From NCBI GenBank assembly GCA_003224855.1, contig QHZY01000015.1, positions 1 to 35,068 on the forward strand: 35,068 bases of DNA, in the 5' to 3' direction. Below, piece after piece: positions 1 to 8,313 of the stretch. Within the stretch, counting starts at the first letter, position 1. Every line of letters starts with the position of its first letter. Under the pieces are notes generated by a model that had not been told where the DNA came from, did not search any database, and saw nothing but the letters and a program-made list of their open reading frames with translations. The DNA comes from Acidobacteriota bacterium (GTDB taxonomy: Bacteria; Acidobacteriota; Terriglobia; Terriglobales; Acidobacteriaceae). Made by a program: the position numbers and the translations under genes.

Positions 1-2
1 CG

Positions 3-278
3 TTTTGCGTGGTGAAGGCAATTTCCGACGAAGCCGAATTCGAGATGCCGGGGCTGGAGAGATTCGTTGGGACTGGCGAGGGCGCAGGTTTCAGGCAGTG
101 GAGTTTCGCCGCTTACGTGATGTTCCGGCCCTGGCTATGGGGCCGCGCCTTTCAGCTGGGGTCAGGCAGCGCGAAAGCTGCGCGCGCACTTTGCCGTCAT
201 CTCAGCGCACTGGCCCGCTGTGCGCGGAACGAAACCGTGCCCCGCAGCGTTGATCTGGCGATGAGGACCAAGTGTTGA
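3..278 (+). CDS. hpnG: HpnG-like hopanoid-associated nucleosidase/phosphorylase, C-terminal part
   Basis: The reading frame is open to the left edge, so only about the last 90 residues are present. The fragment begins with a VKAISDEAEFEMP stretch, which matches the conserved 'KAISDEA' segment of the purine nucleoside phosphorylase/MTA-SAH nucleosidase fold. It is followed by RPWLWGRAFQLG and SAKAARALCRHL, the basic and aromatic tail I associate with hopanoid-associated phosphorylases. In known pathways HpnG removes adenine from adenosylhopane to give (phospho)ribosylhopane. The position fits: it runs into a hopanoid operon on the same strand, 182 bases before the first dehydrogenase. No second gene is visible in that gap. 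Identification rests on a short tail plus context, so another nucleoside phosphorylase-like protein remains possible. Confidence 0.68.
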   Translation, partial: FCVVKAISDEAEFEMPGLERFVGTGEGAGFRQWSFAAYVMFRPWLWGRAFQLGSGSAKAARALCRHLSALARCARNETVPRSVDLAMRTKC

Positions 279-460
279 GTTCAAATTGCACAAAGTCCCA
301 GATCCTGGTTGTACTCGCGGGGCTGAGCTTTGCCCAGCCGCAAGCTAAGCGGCTGATGGTGGAAAGCTTCCGCAAAGGGTCAACCCATATCGCGGAACGC
401 ACGCATGCAGGTCGAGGTCAAGCTCACAAATTCCAGCCCGAACCAGGCGAGCACTACTAG

Positions 461-1579
461 ATGGCTACCGCGCGCGAGATCGAACCGCAAGACAGGTCGT
501 TCAGAATTCCCGCAACCATGCAGGCCGCAGTGTATCGGGGATTGAACGATGTGCGCCTGGAAATGGTTCCAGTGCCTGAGATCGGGCCGGGAGAGATTCT
601 GGTGCGGGTCCACACCTGCGGCATCTGCGGCACTGACCTGAAGAAAATTTCTACCGGATCGCACTCCGCTCCGCGCATTTTCGGACATGAGACTTCCGGG
701 GTAGTGGCGGCCGTCGGGCAGGGCGTCAGCAATTTTGCTGCGGGCGATCGAGTGATGGTGTTTCATCACATACCGTGCGGGAATTGCTACTACTGCGAGC
801 ACAAAACTTTTGCGCAATGCCAGACCTACAAGAAAGTAGGCTGCACGGCAGGTTTCGAAGCTGCCGGCGGAGGGTTCGCAGAATACGTCCGGGTGATGGA
901 TTGGATTGTGAATGCGGGCACGGTGCGCATCCCGCATAATGTCTCGTTTGAGCAGGCCTGCTTCGTTGAACCCGTAAACACCTGCATGAAGGGAATCGAG
1001 TGTTTGCGGTTGCAGGCCGGCGAATCGGTTCTAGTGATAGGTCAGGGACCGATCGGCATCATGTTGGCAACATTGGCTCAAAGGGCTGGAGCCGATGTGA
1101 CCACTTCCGATTTGTATCGGGAGAGGCTTACAATATCAGCAACCTTCGGTTTGCGAAATTCTGTGGATGCTTCGCGTGACGACGTAGTACAGCGCGTGCG
1201 GGAACAAACGGATGGACGTGGAGCCGACGTCGCCATTCTGGCTGTCAACGGAAACAACCTGATTCGCACTGCGATGGATTCAGTTCGGCCGGGAGGTCGA
1301 GTGCTGCTTTTTGCGCAGACCGCGCGTGGCGAAGCCACCATAGATCCGGCCGCGATTTGCGTAGATGAGAAGACGTTGTTGGGGTCGTACAGCGCGTCGG
1401 TTGAGTTACAGGATCAGTCGGTGCGGTTGGTGATGGATCGTGAAATCGAGTTGGACCGGCTGATCAGCCATCGTTTTCCGCTGTCGCGCTGCGTGGAAGG
1501 TCTGAATCTGGCTGCCCATCCTAAACCTGACTCGATGAAGATAGTGATTCAGCCGGGTAGCTCGTGGGAAGGAATTTAA
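461..1579 (+). CDS. Zinc-dependent medium-chain dehydrogenase (MDR family), first of a pair
   Basis: A 372-residue zinc alcohol/polyol dehydrogenase of the medium-chain (MDR) superfamily. The GroES-like domain has the catalytic-zinc motif CGICGTD near residue 50, GHE near residue 75, and a four-cysteine structural-zinc loop (PCGNCYYCEHKTFAQC). A Rossmann domain follows with the GQGPIG turn. Closest relatives in appearance are threonine/sorbitol dehydrogenase-type enzymes that oxidise or reduce a secondary alcohol with NAD(P). The substrate cannot be read from the sequence. It sits between an HpnG-like gene and hpnC and abuts the next dehydrogenase without a gap, so a role in hopanoid side-chain chemistry is a reasonable inference. 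The start is uncertain: an ATG at 518 would begin at the conserved MQAAVYRG and neither site has a strong Shine-Dalgarno. Confidence 0.88.
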   Translation: MATAREIEPQDRSFRIPATMQAAVYRGLNDVRLEMVPVPEIGPGEILVRVHTCGICGTDLKKISTGSHSAPRIFGHETSGVVAAVGQGVSNFAAGDRVMVFHHIPCGNCYYCEHKTFAQCQTYKKVGCTAGFEAAGGGFAEYVRVMDWIVNAGTVRIPHNVSFEQACFVEPVNTCMKGIECLRLQAGESVLVIGQGPIGIMLATLAQRAGADVTTSDLYRERLTISATFGLRNSVDASRDDVVQRVREQTDGRGADVAILAVNGNNLIRTAMDSVRPGGRVLLFAQTARGEATIDPAAICVDEKTLLGSYSASVELQDQSVRLVMDREIELDRLISHRFPLSRCVEGLNLAAHPKPDSMKIVIQPGSSWEGI

Positions 1580-2629
1580 GTGAACGGAAAGATGACCGCT
1601 GCCGTCCTCTACGGTAAAGAGGACGTGAAAATCGAAAAAGTCCCGATCCCGCGCGTGGGTGAGGGTGAAGTACTGGTGAAGGTACAGGTAGCACTGACTT
1701 GCGGAACCGATCTGAAAGTTTATCAGCGCGGATACCACGCGCGCATGATCGTGCCCCCCGCATTGTTCGGCCATGAACTGGCAGGTGTTATCGAGGAAAT
1801 CGGGCCGGGAGTTCGGGGCTTCAAGCGCGGCATGCGAGTGGTTGCGCTGAATTCCGCGCCTTGTCAGATGTGCTTTTACTGCTCGAAGCACCAGGAGAAC
1901 CTGTGCGAAGACCTGTTGTTCAACAACGGCGCCTACGCTGAATACATTCGCGTGCCCCGGCGCATTGTTGAAACCAACATGCTGGCTGTTCCTCCTGATG
2001 TGAGCTATGAAGAGGCCGCGATGGTGGAACCGCTGGCCTGTGTGCTGCGCGGACTGCATGAGACGGAAGTTGAAATTGGCGACACGGTTACGGTTGTGGG
2101 GGGCGGTCCGATTGGCCTGATGTTCATGCAGGTCGCCAAAGCCATCGGCTGTAACGTGATTGCGGTGGTGAAGCGTGATTCGCAGGTGGCTGCGGCCAAG
2201 CGCATGGGGGCCCACGAAGCCGTGCAAATCACCAAAGTAAGCGACCCGGTAGAGGCGGTGCGCATGCTGACCACCGGGCGCCGCGGGTCCGACGTTGTGA
2301 TCGAAGCGGTTGGCCGCTCGGAAGCCTGGGAGTGGGCCATTGACATGGTGCGTAAAGGCGGAACGGTAAACTTTTTCGGTGGTTGCGCCAGCGGCACCAA
2401 AGTGCAACTCGACACCAATCGCCTTCATTACTCTGAGATAACTCTGAAGGCGACTTTCCATCACACGCCGGAAACAGTTCGCCGGGCGTTCGGGCTTATT
2501 TCCGAAAAGAAGATCCGCTCGAATGACTACATTACCGGAGAGGCGCCGCTTTCCCGGCTGACGCAGGTTTTGCGGCACATGCTGAACCGGAACGGCGACA
2601 TCAAGACCGCCATAATTCCCGGACATTGA
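1580..2629 (+). CDS. Zinc-dependent medium-chain dehydrogenase (MDR family), second of a pair
   Basis: A 349-residue MDR dehydrogenase paralogous to its upstream neighbour. It has a catalytic-zinc TCGTD motif near residue 42, GHE near residue 65, a CQMCFYCSKHQENLC structural-zinc loop, and the nucleotide-binding GGGPIG turn near residue 172. The GTG start directly follows the stop of the first dehydrogenase and is preceded by GGAAGGA at good spacing; an ATG at 1592 is the alternative. The zero-base junction implies translational coupling and possibly joint function of the two products. HpnC follows after 45 bases, so all belong to one probable transcription unit. The substrate is unknown; a sugar, cyclitol or ribosyl/aldehyde group on the hopanoid side chain is inferred from context only. 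Confidence 0.88.
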   Translation: MNGKMTAAVLYGKEDVKIEKVPIPRVGEGEVLVKVQVALTCGTDLKVYQRGYHARMIVPPALFGHELAGVIEEIGPGVRGFKRGMRVVALNSAPCQMCFYCSKHQENLCEDLLFNNGAYAEYIRVPRRIVETNMLAVPPDVSYEEAAMVEPLACVLRGLHETEVEIGDTVTVVGGGPIGLMFMQVAKAIGCNVIAVVKRDSQVAAAKRMGAHEAVQITKVSDPVEAVRMLTTGRRGSDVVIEAVGRSEAWEWAIDMVRKGGTVNFFGGCASGTKVQLDTNRLHYSEITLKATFHHTPETVRRAFGLISEKKIRSNDYITGEAPLSRLTQVLRHMLNRNGDIKTAIIPGH

Positions 2630-2674
2630 CGGTGCCGGCAGACCTGACTTCGCTGAGGCGATCCGAACCATCAG

Positions 2675-3601
2675 ATGAACACAGCTGTTACCGCCGACTC
2701 GCAATCGCCCTGGCGAACTCTGCCGGGCGAATACGCTATTCCTGAACATCCGCCAACTCTGGCAGAAGCTCGCGAGTATTGCCGGCGCTTGGCGCGCACC
2801 CACTACGAAAACTTTTCCGTAGCCACCTGGTTCCTGCCGCGTCATTTACGGCAGCACTTTTACAACGTGTACGCTTATTGCCGGATCTCGGACGATCTGG
2901 GCGATGAAACCAACAATCCAGCCGCTTCTCTTCAGTTATTGAGTGAGTGGGAAGCCGAGCTGGATGCGTGCTACACGGGACATTCTCGCCATCCGGTGTT
3001 TGTCGCTCTCTCTGAGACCATCAAGCAATTCGATATCCCCAAAGGACCATTCGCCGATTTGTTGAAAGCTTTTCGGCAGGACCAGACTGTTACCCGCTAC
3101 CCGACCTTCAACGACCTGCTCGGATACTGCGAGAACTCCGCTAATCCCGTAGGCCGGCTGGTGCTCTATGTCTGCGGTTATCGCGATCCTGAGCGCCAGG
3201 CATTGTCAGACTTTACCTGCACCGCGCTTCAGCTCGCGAACTTCTGGCAGGACGTCAGTGCTGACTGGAACAAGGGCCGCATCTATGTGCCGTTGGAGGA
3301 CCTGCGCCGGTTTGGGGTCAGCGAACAGGACATTGCGGAGTCCCGTAACAGCGAACCATTTCGCGAGATGATGAAATTTGAAGTAAAGCGCGCGCGCGAG
3401 TGGTTCCGGCAGGGGCTGCCGCTAATTAAGAGTGTTGACCGCTCACTGGCGCTGGACATTGAACTGTTCAGCCGTGGCGGTCAGGAAATTCTGAATGCGA
3501 TTGAAGCTCAGGGTTTCGTGGTGCTTGGGAGACGTCCATCAATCTCCAGGCGCCGCAAGCTGTACCTGGCGGCTGGTGCGGCGTTAAGGAATATGTTGTG
3601 A
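2675..3601 (+). CDS. hpnC: Hydroxysqualene synthase HpnC
   Basis: A 308-residue trans-isoprenyl diphosphate synthase of the squalene/phytoene synthase family. The first aspartate-rich motif reads CRISDDLGDE (about residues 69-78). The second reads NFWQDVSADWNKGR (about 189-202), matching the HpnC pattern 'LANFWQDV..D...GR'. In the three-step route HpnC converts presqualene diphosphate, made by HpnD, to hydroxysqualene. The gene overlaps hpnD by four bases (GTGA), so the two are translationally coupled. Order hpnC-hpnD-hpnE is the standard bacterial arrangement, which separates it from phytoene synthase. The ATG has a GAGGCGA upstream at rather long spacing. Confidence 0.95.
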   Translation: MNTAVTADSQSPWRTLPGEYAIPEHPPTLAEAREYCRRLARTHYENFSVATWFLPRHLRQHFYNVYAYCRISDDLGDETNNPAASLQLLSEWEAELDACYTGHSRHPVFVALSETIKQFDIPKGPFADLLKAFRQDQTVTRYPTFNDLLGYCENSANPVGRLVLYVCGYRDPERQALSDFTCTALQLANFWQDVSADWNKGRIYVPLEDLRRFGVSEQDIAESRNSEPFREMMKFEVKRAREWFRQGLPLIKSVDRSLALDIELFSRGGQEILNAIEAQGFVVLGRRPSISRRRKLYLAAGAALRNML

Positions 3602-4533
3602 ATGTCGCGGTAGAACCGGTCGCGGGCAGCTTTTCTCCCAGCTCTTCGCAGCTGGCGCTGGCTTATTCGGTGTGCCGCGGCATGGCCCGCGCCGCCGCCA
3701 AAAACTTTTATTATGCGTTCATGGTCCTGCCTCGTCCGAAGCGTCGCGCGTTATGTGCGGTGTATGCCTACATGCGGCATTGCGATGACATCAGCGATGA
3801 CGCCCTGATAATGGCGGACCTGCGGCGCCAGCGGCTGTCCGAATGGCTGGAAGCAACTCACAGAGCCTTTGCCGGCCAGCCTACCGATGATCCCATTCTG
3901 CTCGCGCTTACCGATACCCGGCGGAATTTTTCGATTCCGGTGGAACTGTTCGATGAGCTTGCCTACGGCACCGCCATGGACCTGCAGGTTACCCCGGACA
4001 CATCCGCCGCGGGCGATCCGGTGGTTTACTACCGCACGTTCGAGGATCTCCGGGTTTACTGCTATCGCGTCGCTTCCGTCGTGGGCCTGGTTTGCATACG
4101 CATCTTTGGGTACCGGGATAAGGCGGCGGAACGCTTTGCCGAGGATTTGGGAATCGCTTTCCAGCTCACTAACATTATTCGTGATGTGCGCGAAGACGCC
4201 GCCATGAGGCGGGTTTATATTCCTGCCGAAGAGCTCAAGCAATTTGAAATTGCCCCGCGCGATCTCATGTCTCCCAACATGCCGGTGCGCCTGCGATGGC
4301 TACTGGCAGCGGAAGCAGACCGCGCTCGTGGCTTTTATGCGGCCGCCGGAGAACTCATGGAATTGATTGACGAAGACAGTCAGCCGGCGCTCTGGGTACT
4401 GGTAACTATCTATCGCGGCCTGCTGGAGCGGATCGCGGCGCGCGAGTACGACGTGTACGGACCGAAGATCCGTCTAACCACCCGCGAGAAATTTCTAATT
4501 CTGGGAAAGGGTCTGTTGAAACGGATTGTCTGA
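3598..4533 (+). CDS. hpnD: Presqualene diphosphate synthase HpnD
   Basis: A 311-residue squalene/phytoene synthase family protein. The first aspartate motif is HCDDISDD (about residues 61-68). The second is TNIIRDVRED (about 191-200), followed by RVYIP; this is the classic DxxED form, typical of HpnD and phytoene synthase. HpnD condenses two farnesyl diphosphates head-to-head to presqualene diphosphate on the cytoplasmic membrane face. The GTG start overlaps the hpnC stop, and its own stop overlaps the hpnE ATG by one base (TGATG). The tight coupling of all three genes fits a metabolon passing hydrophobic intermediates. About 20 extra residues precede the first conserved helix. Confidence 0.95.
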   Translation: MNVAVEPVAGSFSPSSSQLALAYSVCRGMARAAAKNFYYAFMVLPRPKRRALCAVYAYMRHCDDISDDALIMADLRRQRLSEWLEATHRAFAGQPTDDPILLALTDTRRNFSIPVELFDELAYGTAMDLQVTPDTSAAGDPVVYYRTFEDLRVYCYRVASVVGLVCIRIFGYRDKAAERFAEDLGIAFQLTNIIRDVREDAAMRRVYIPAEELKQFEIAPRDLMSPNMPVRLRWLLAAEADRARGFYAAAGELMELIDEDSQPALWVLVTIYRGLLERIAAREYDVYGPKIRLTTREKFLILGKGLLKRIV

Positions 4534-5969
4534 TGGCCCAGCGCTGGTCACAAACACATTGGACCGATAGCCCACGGGTGGCGGTGGTGGGAGGCGGATT
4601 GGCAGGACTGGCGGCCGGCTGCGCGCTGGCCGAGAGCGGATTCCGCGTCTCGTTATTTGAGCGCCGGCCGTACCTGGGGGGCCGCGCCTCCTCCTATCTA
4701 CACCCTGCAACCGGCGAAGTCGTGGATAACTGCCAGCACGTTTTGCTGGGGTGCTGCACCAATTTACTGGAATTCTATCGGCGCACCGGAATTGATGATC
4801 AGATACGCTGGTTCGATCGCATGACCTTCCTCGAGCCCGGCGGACGTGCCTCTGTGATCGGGCCTTCCTCTCTGCCGGCACCGCTGCACGCTGCGCCCTC
4901 ATTCCTGGGCGCGGCCTGCCTTAATCTGACCGATAAACTAGGCATCGCTGCGGCCATGGCGAAACTTGCTCCGCTGACGCCTTACGACAAGGGGGAACCG
5001 TTCCTTGACTGGCTTCGCCGCCATGGCCAGACTGACCGCGCGATCGGACGTTTCTGGCGCACTATTCTGGTGAGCGCGCTGAACGAAGACATCGATTGCA
5101 TCTCTGTACCGTATGCAGCCCAGGTGATGCGAGAATCGTTTCTGAAATCCGCTGATGCGGGGAGAATGGGTATTCCGACTGCGCCGCTTACTGAGTTGTA
5201 CGACAAAGCCGGAGAATACGTCCGTGAACGGGGCGGAGAAGTTCACGTGCGATACGGCGTCGACGGGTTCCAGGCAGGGCCGGCGGGAGTGAAGCTGCGC
5301 TCCGGCAACCAAGAAGCTGATTTCGACTTTGTAATTCTGGCTCTTCCCTTTGATGGACTCTCAAGGATTCTGCCGGAAACCACCGCGGCTGACCCGTTGA
5401 GAAATGCGCTCTCTCATTTTCAGAGTTCTCCGATCACCGGCATCCACTTGTGGTTTGATCGCCAGATCAGCGATCTGGAACACGCCGTGTTACTCGACCG
5501 CACTATTCAATGGATGTTCCATAAATCAAAACTGCTGGCCGGACGCAACGGGCACAGCCGGAGTGGTGCAAGTGAGGGCAGCTATGTGGAAGTTGTGGTC
5601 AGTTCCTCCAAGTCGCTGGTTGAAACATCGCGGGCAGAGGTGGTGGAACTCGCGCTGAAAGAACTGTCAGAATTTTTTCCAGCGGTGCGCGATGCGGTGC
5701 TGCTGAAATCCACCGTGATCAAGGAAGTGCACGCAACTTACTCGCCCCGTCCCGGGGTGGACGAATACCGCCCTGCTCCGGAAACTGTCTGGCCGCGGGT
5801 TTTCCTGGCCGGCGACTGGATCGCCACTGGATGGCCTGCAACTATGGAGGGCGCAGTTCGCAGCGGGTATCTCGCAGCCCAGTGCGTGGCTCGCGCCGCC
5901 GGTCAAAAGACCGCGGCATTTCTGGTTCCTGATCTTCCGGCTTCAGGGTTTATGCGGTTGTTCGGATAA
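4533..5969 (+). CDS. hpnE: Hydroxysqualene dehydroxylase HpnE
   Basis: A 478-residue FAD-dependent amine-oxidase/phytoene-desaturase-like protein. The N-terminal dinucleotide-binding motif is VVGGGLAGLAAG (about residues 18-29), followed by FERRPYLGGRASS. The C-terminal FAD-contact segment is VFLAGDWIATGWPATMEGAV (about 431-450). HpnE reductively removes the hydroxyl of hydroxysqualene to give squalene, completing the HpnCDE route. This protein is about 10% longer than many homologues, with a short insertion around residues 335-350 rich in Ser and Gly. The stop lies four bases from the stop of the converging minus-strand transporter gene, so there is no room for a conventional terminator between them. 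Confidence 0.94.
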   Translation: MAQRWSQTHWTDSPRVAVVGGGLAGLAAGCALAESGFRVSLFERRPYLGGRASSYLHPATGEVVDNCQHVLLGCCTNLLEFYRRTGIDDQIRWFDRMTFLEPGGRASVIGPSSLPAPLHAAPSFLGAACLNLTDKLGIAAAMAKLAPLTPYDKGEPFLDWLRRHGQTDRAIGRFWRTILVSALNEDIDCISVPYAAQVMRESFLKSADAGRMGIPTAPLTELYDKAGEYVRERGGEVHVRYGVDGFQAGPAGVKLRSGNQEADFDFVILALPFDGLSRILPETTAADPLRNALSHFQSSPITGIHLWFDRQISDLEHAVLLDRTIQWMFHKSKLLAGRNGHSRSGASEGSYVEVVVSSSKSLVETSRAEVVELALKELSEFFPAVRDAVLLKSTVIKEVHATYSPRPGVDEYRPAPETVWPRVFLAGDWIATGWPATMEGAVRSGYLAAQCVARAAGQKTAAFLVPDLPASGFMRLFG

Positions 5970-5973
5970 ACTT

Positions 5974-6354
5974 TCAGCCCGCCAGCAGAGCCACTCCGGC
6001 AGCCACAAACAGGGCCGCTGTCCAGCGGCGGTGATCCACACGCTCGTGCAGAAAGAATCGTGCGGCAGCGGCATTGGCTACGAATGTCAGCGAAGCGGAA
6101 GCCGGGCCCACCAGGCTTACATCGGCCCACGACAACGCGAACAGCAAGCTATAAAATCCCACCGCCATCATGACAACACCAAGCGGAAAACTAGGGGTGC
6201 GCAATATTCGGGAAGCGACCGTCCATAGACAGGTTCTGCGCCACAGTTCTCCCACGTCACCTACTTGCTTCATGGCACGCGCCAGCAGAATGTCACCGGT
6301 GGTGGAAGCCAGCACAACCACTGCAATGGCGCCCCAGGTATATGCGTGTTTCAT
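5974..6354 (-). CDS. Small four-helix EamA/SMR-like membrane protein, second of a pair
   Basis: A 126-residue protein that is almost entirely hydrophobic, with four predicted helices at about residues 6-24, 51-70, 75-95 and 104-124. It ends in the HERVDHRRWTAALFVAAGVALL pattern typical of the last helix of EamA/DMT and small multidrug resistance (SMR) proteins. The ATG at 6354 overlaps the stop of the upstream paralogue (ATGA). A longer frame opening at 6486 only shadows the upstream gene. Half-size DMT proteins encoded as an overlapping pair usually form heterodimers, as in ArnE/ArnF, which move lipid-linked aminoarabinose. Its place directly after hpnJ suggests it handles a hopanoid or lipid-linked precursor. 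That role is inferred; drug or metabolite export is the alternative. Confidence 0.82.
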   Translation of the reverse strand: MKHAYTWGAIAVVVLASTTGDILLARAMKQVGDVGELWRRTCLWTVASRILRTPSFPLGVVMMAVGFYSLLFALSWADVSLVGPASASLTFVANAAAARFFLHERVDHRRWTAALFVAAGVALLAG

Positions 6355-6794
6355 TGCCGTGCACCCGGAAGAGCAGGTTCCGATTCTTTGAATCCGGCTG
6401 TCGGACTGTGCTGAGCCTGGGGTGTTAAAGCCGGCCCCTGAGTCACAAAGCCTACGCCGGAAGAGATCAGCAGTATCCCAAACCATCGCATGGGCGTGAT
6501 TTGTTCATGCAGCCAGAAGCGGGCGATGACGGCCAGGAGTACGTAACCCAGAGAACTTGCAGGCAGTACGTAGGTAAGATCAGCCCAGGAAAGTGCGGTG
6601 GTGTATGAGACAAAGAAGAACAGCAGGAAAACAATGCCCAGCGCCACCCAGGGATTGAATACTGCTGTGAGCACGCTGCTCCAGTGATTCAGCGAAATGC
6701 TGCCGACTTCCTTCATGCCATGAGAAAGAAGGGAATCACCCAGGGCGGCAAAGAGGGTAATGCCACCTAACACCAGATACTTGCGGAAGGTCAC
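6351..6794 (-). CDS. Small four-helix EamA/SMR-like membrane protein, first of a pair
   Basis: A 147-residue protein with four predicted helices at about residues 6-22, 48-69, 73-93 and 103-120. It carries the LSWADLTYVLPASSLGYVLL and WLHEQITPMRWFGILLISSG signatures of EamA/DMT half-transporters. A polar tail of about 25 residues, rich in Pro, Gln and Ser, follows the last helix and is absent in its partner. It starts with GTG, preceded by AGGAAG, 12 bases after the hpnJ stop, so it is probably cotranscribed with hpnJ. Its stop overlaps the start of the second half-transporter. Unequal size and sequence of the two suggest an obligate heterodimer with antiparallel or asymmetric topology. Confidence 0.82.
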   Translation of the reverse strand: MTFRKYLVLGGITLFAALGDSLLSHGMKEVGSISLNHWSSVLTAVFNPWVALGIVFLLFFFVSYTTALSWADLTYVLPASSLGYVLLAVIARFWLHEQITPMRWFGILLISSGVGFVTQGPALTPQAQHSPTAGFKESEPALPGARQ

Positions 6795-6806
6795 TCGTCT
6801 TTCTTC

Positions 6807-8300
6807 CTACGCCCCCGCCGGTTCAGCCGTGGCCGCCGACTCTTGCTTACTCCGTTTGTCCTTCACCCATTTGTGCCGCATGGCTCGGACTTTAAGGAAA
6901 GCTCTGGCTTCCCTGTAGAGACGTTTGCGGTCATCCCCGTTAAAAGCCGCTTTTTTGAGAATGCGGAAAATCGCCTTGGGCCTGAAGTAATATTCGTCGT
7001 AAAAGTGGTGGACTGAGTCGAGGATTTCGTCTGCCGGCAACCCGGGATATTGGATGTGAGCCAGTTGATGGCCGCCCTCATCCACCATGTTGGTATCGGC
7101 CACAATGAAGCCGTTCTTCACCGCATAGTCATAGAGCTCGGTACCCGGATACGCGTGCGCCACCGAGACCTGGATGGTCTCAACATCCAACTCCTTCGCG
7201 AAGTTGATGGTGTTGCGGATGGTTTCGCGTGTTTCTCCGGGCAGACCCAGAATAAAGTCGCCATGAACGACCAATCCAAGCCTGTGGCAATCCTTCGTAA
7301 ACTGGCGGGCACGCTCGATGGTCGCACCTTTTTTGATGTTCTTCAGAATCTGTTGATCGCCTGACTCATAGCCCACGATCAATAGGCGGCATCCCGCTTC
7401 TTTCATCGCTTTGAGCGTCTCAAAATCGGTGGTGACGCGAGAAGTGCATGACCAGGTCAGGTTCAGCGGCTTCAGCTTCGAGCAGAGCTCAACCGTTCGT
7501 GCCTTCTGAATATTGAACGTGTCATCATCAAAGAAGAACTCTTTTACGTGCGGCCAATATTCTTTGGCTTTGGCCATCTCGCGTGCCACGTCATCGGAAG
7601 AGCGCTTGCGCCACGGATGTCCGCTCAGGGTCTGCGGCCACAAACAAAACGTGCACTGCGCCGGGCAGCCGCGAGTTGTGTAAAGCGAAACGTATGGATA
7701 CAGCAGGAACGGCACGTTATAACGACTCACATCCAGGTCGCGTCGGTAAACGTCGGTGACATGCGGCAGTGCGTCAAGGTCCTGAATCTGTGGGCGATCG
7801 GGCGTGTGCACCACCTGTCCGTTCTTCAGATAAGAAATACCCACAATCTCTTCCAACGGCTTGCCCTGCGCGAATTCGACAATCTGCCCATCGAACTCCT
7901 TGCGGCAGATGAAGTCGATAGCATCGCAGTCGCGCAGCGACCTTTCCGGCAACACGGTTACGTGCGGCCCGACGAAGGCGATCTTGATGCGGGGATTCGC
8001 TTCCTTTATCTTCTGCGCCAGCCGGATGTCGCCGGGAAATCCGGGGGTGCTGGTAAACAACACCAGAAACTCGTAATCTCTTGCTATGTCAATGGTCTGC
8101 TGTGCCGAAACGTGGTGCGACGGCGCATCCAGCAGCCGCGAACCTTCCAGCATCCCAGCCGGATAGGCCAGCCACACCGGATACCAGTATGATTCAATCT
8201 CGCGGGTCGCAGGCCACCGTGAGCCGGCTCCGCCATCAAAGTTTTCAAACGACGGAGGGTTCAACAACAAGGTTTTTAAGGGCATATGTGTGAAGCTCAA
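6807..8300 (-). CDS. hpnJ: Hopanoid-associated B12-binding radical SAM protein HpnJ
   Basis: A 497-residue protein. The N-terminal B12-binding-like domain begins KTLLLNPPSFENFDGGAGSR, closely like known HpnJ proteins, and spans about 160 residues. The radical SAM core has the CxxxCxxC cluster motif in RGCPAQCTFCLWPQ (about residues 211-224), followed by EFFFDDDTFN and GYESGDQQIL. HpnJ takes part in forming the cyclitol-ether head group of composite bacteriohopanepolyols, in the pathway that uses HpnI and HpnK; neither partner gene is in this window. The TTG start at 8300 is chosen because GGAGGT stands seven bases upstream. The ATG at 8285 matches family N-termini but is 22 bases from that site. 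The two small membrane proteins follow closely. Confidence 0.92.
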   Translation of the reverse strand: MSFTHMPLKTLLLNPPSFENFDGGAGSRWPATREIESYWYPVWLAYPAGMLEGSRLLDAPSHHVSAQQTIDIARDYEFLVLFTSTPGFPGDIRLAQKIKEANPRIKIAFVGPHVTVLPERSLRDCDAIDFICRKEFDGQIVEFAQGKPLEEIVGISYLKNGQVVHTPDRPQIQDLDALPHVTDVYRRDLDVSRYNVPFLLYPYVSLYTTRGCPAQCTFCLWPQTLSGHPWRKRSSDDVAREMAKAKEYWPHVKEFFFDDDTFNIQKARTVELCSKLKPLNLTWSCTSRVTTDFETLKAMKEAGCRLLIVGYESGDQQILKNIKKGATIERARQFTKDCHRLGLVVHGDFILGLPGETRETIRNTINFAKELDVETIQVSVAHAYPGTELYDYAVKNGFIVADTNMVDEGGHQLAHIQYPGLPADEILDSVHHFYDEYYFRPKAIFRILKKAAFNGDDRKRLYREARAFLKVRAMRHKWVKDKRSKQESAATAEPAGA

Positions 8301-8307
8301 GTTTAAC

Positions 8308-8313
8308 ACCTCC
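8308..8313 (-). promoter_or_regulatory. Shine-Dalgarno that decides the hpnJ start
   Basis: GGAGGT on the minus strand lies seven bases before the TTG at 8300 and 22 bases before the ATG at 8285. Spacing favours the TTG, which adds five residues before the conserved MPLKTLLL. Confidence 0.55.

Noticed and set aside
272-460. Small gene of 62 codons between hpnG and the first dehydrogenase
   Set aside because: No recognisable family, no ribosome-binding site and no conserved-looking sequence; it simply ends against the next start.
1406-2845. A 479-codon open frame on the minus strand
   Set aside because: It lies antisense to the second dehydrogenase and hpnC start, has no family resemblance, is rich in His and Arg, and arises from the codon bias of the real genes.
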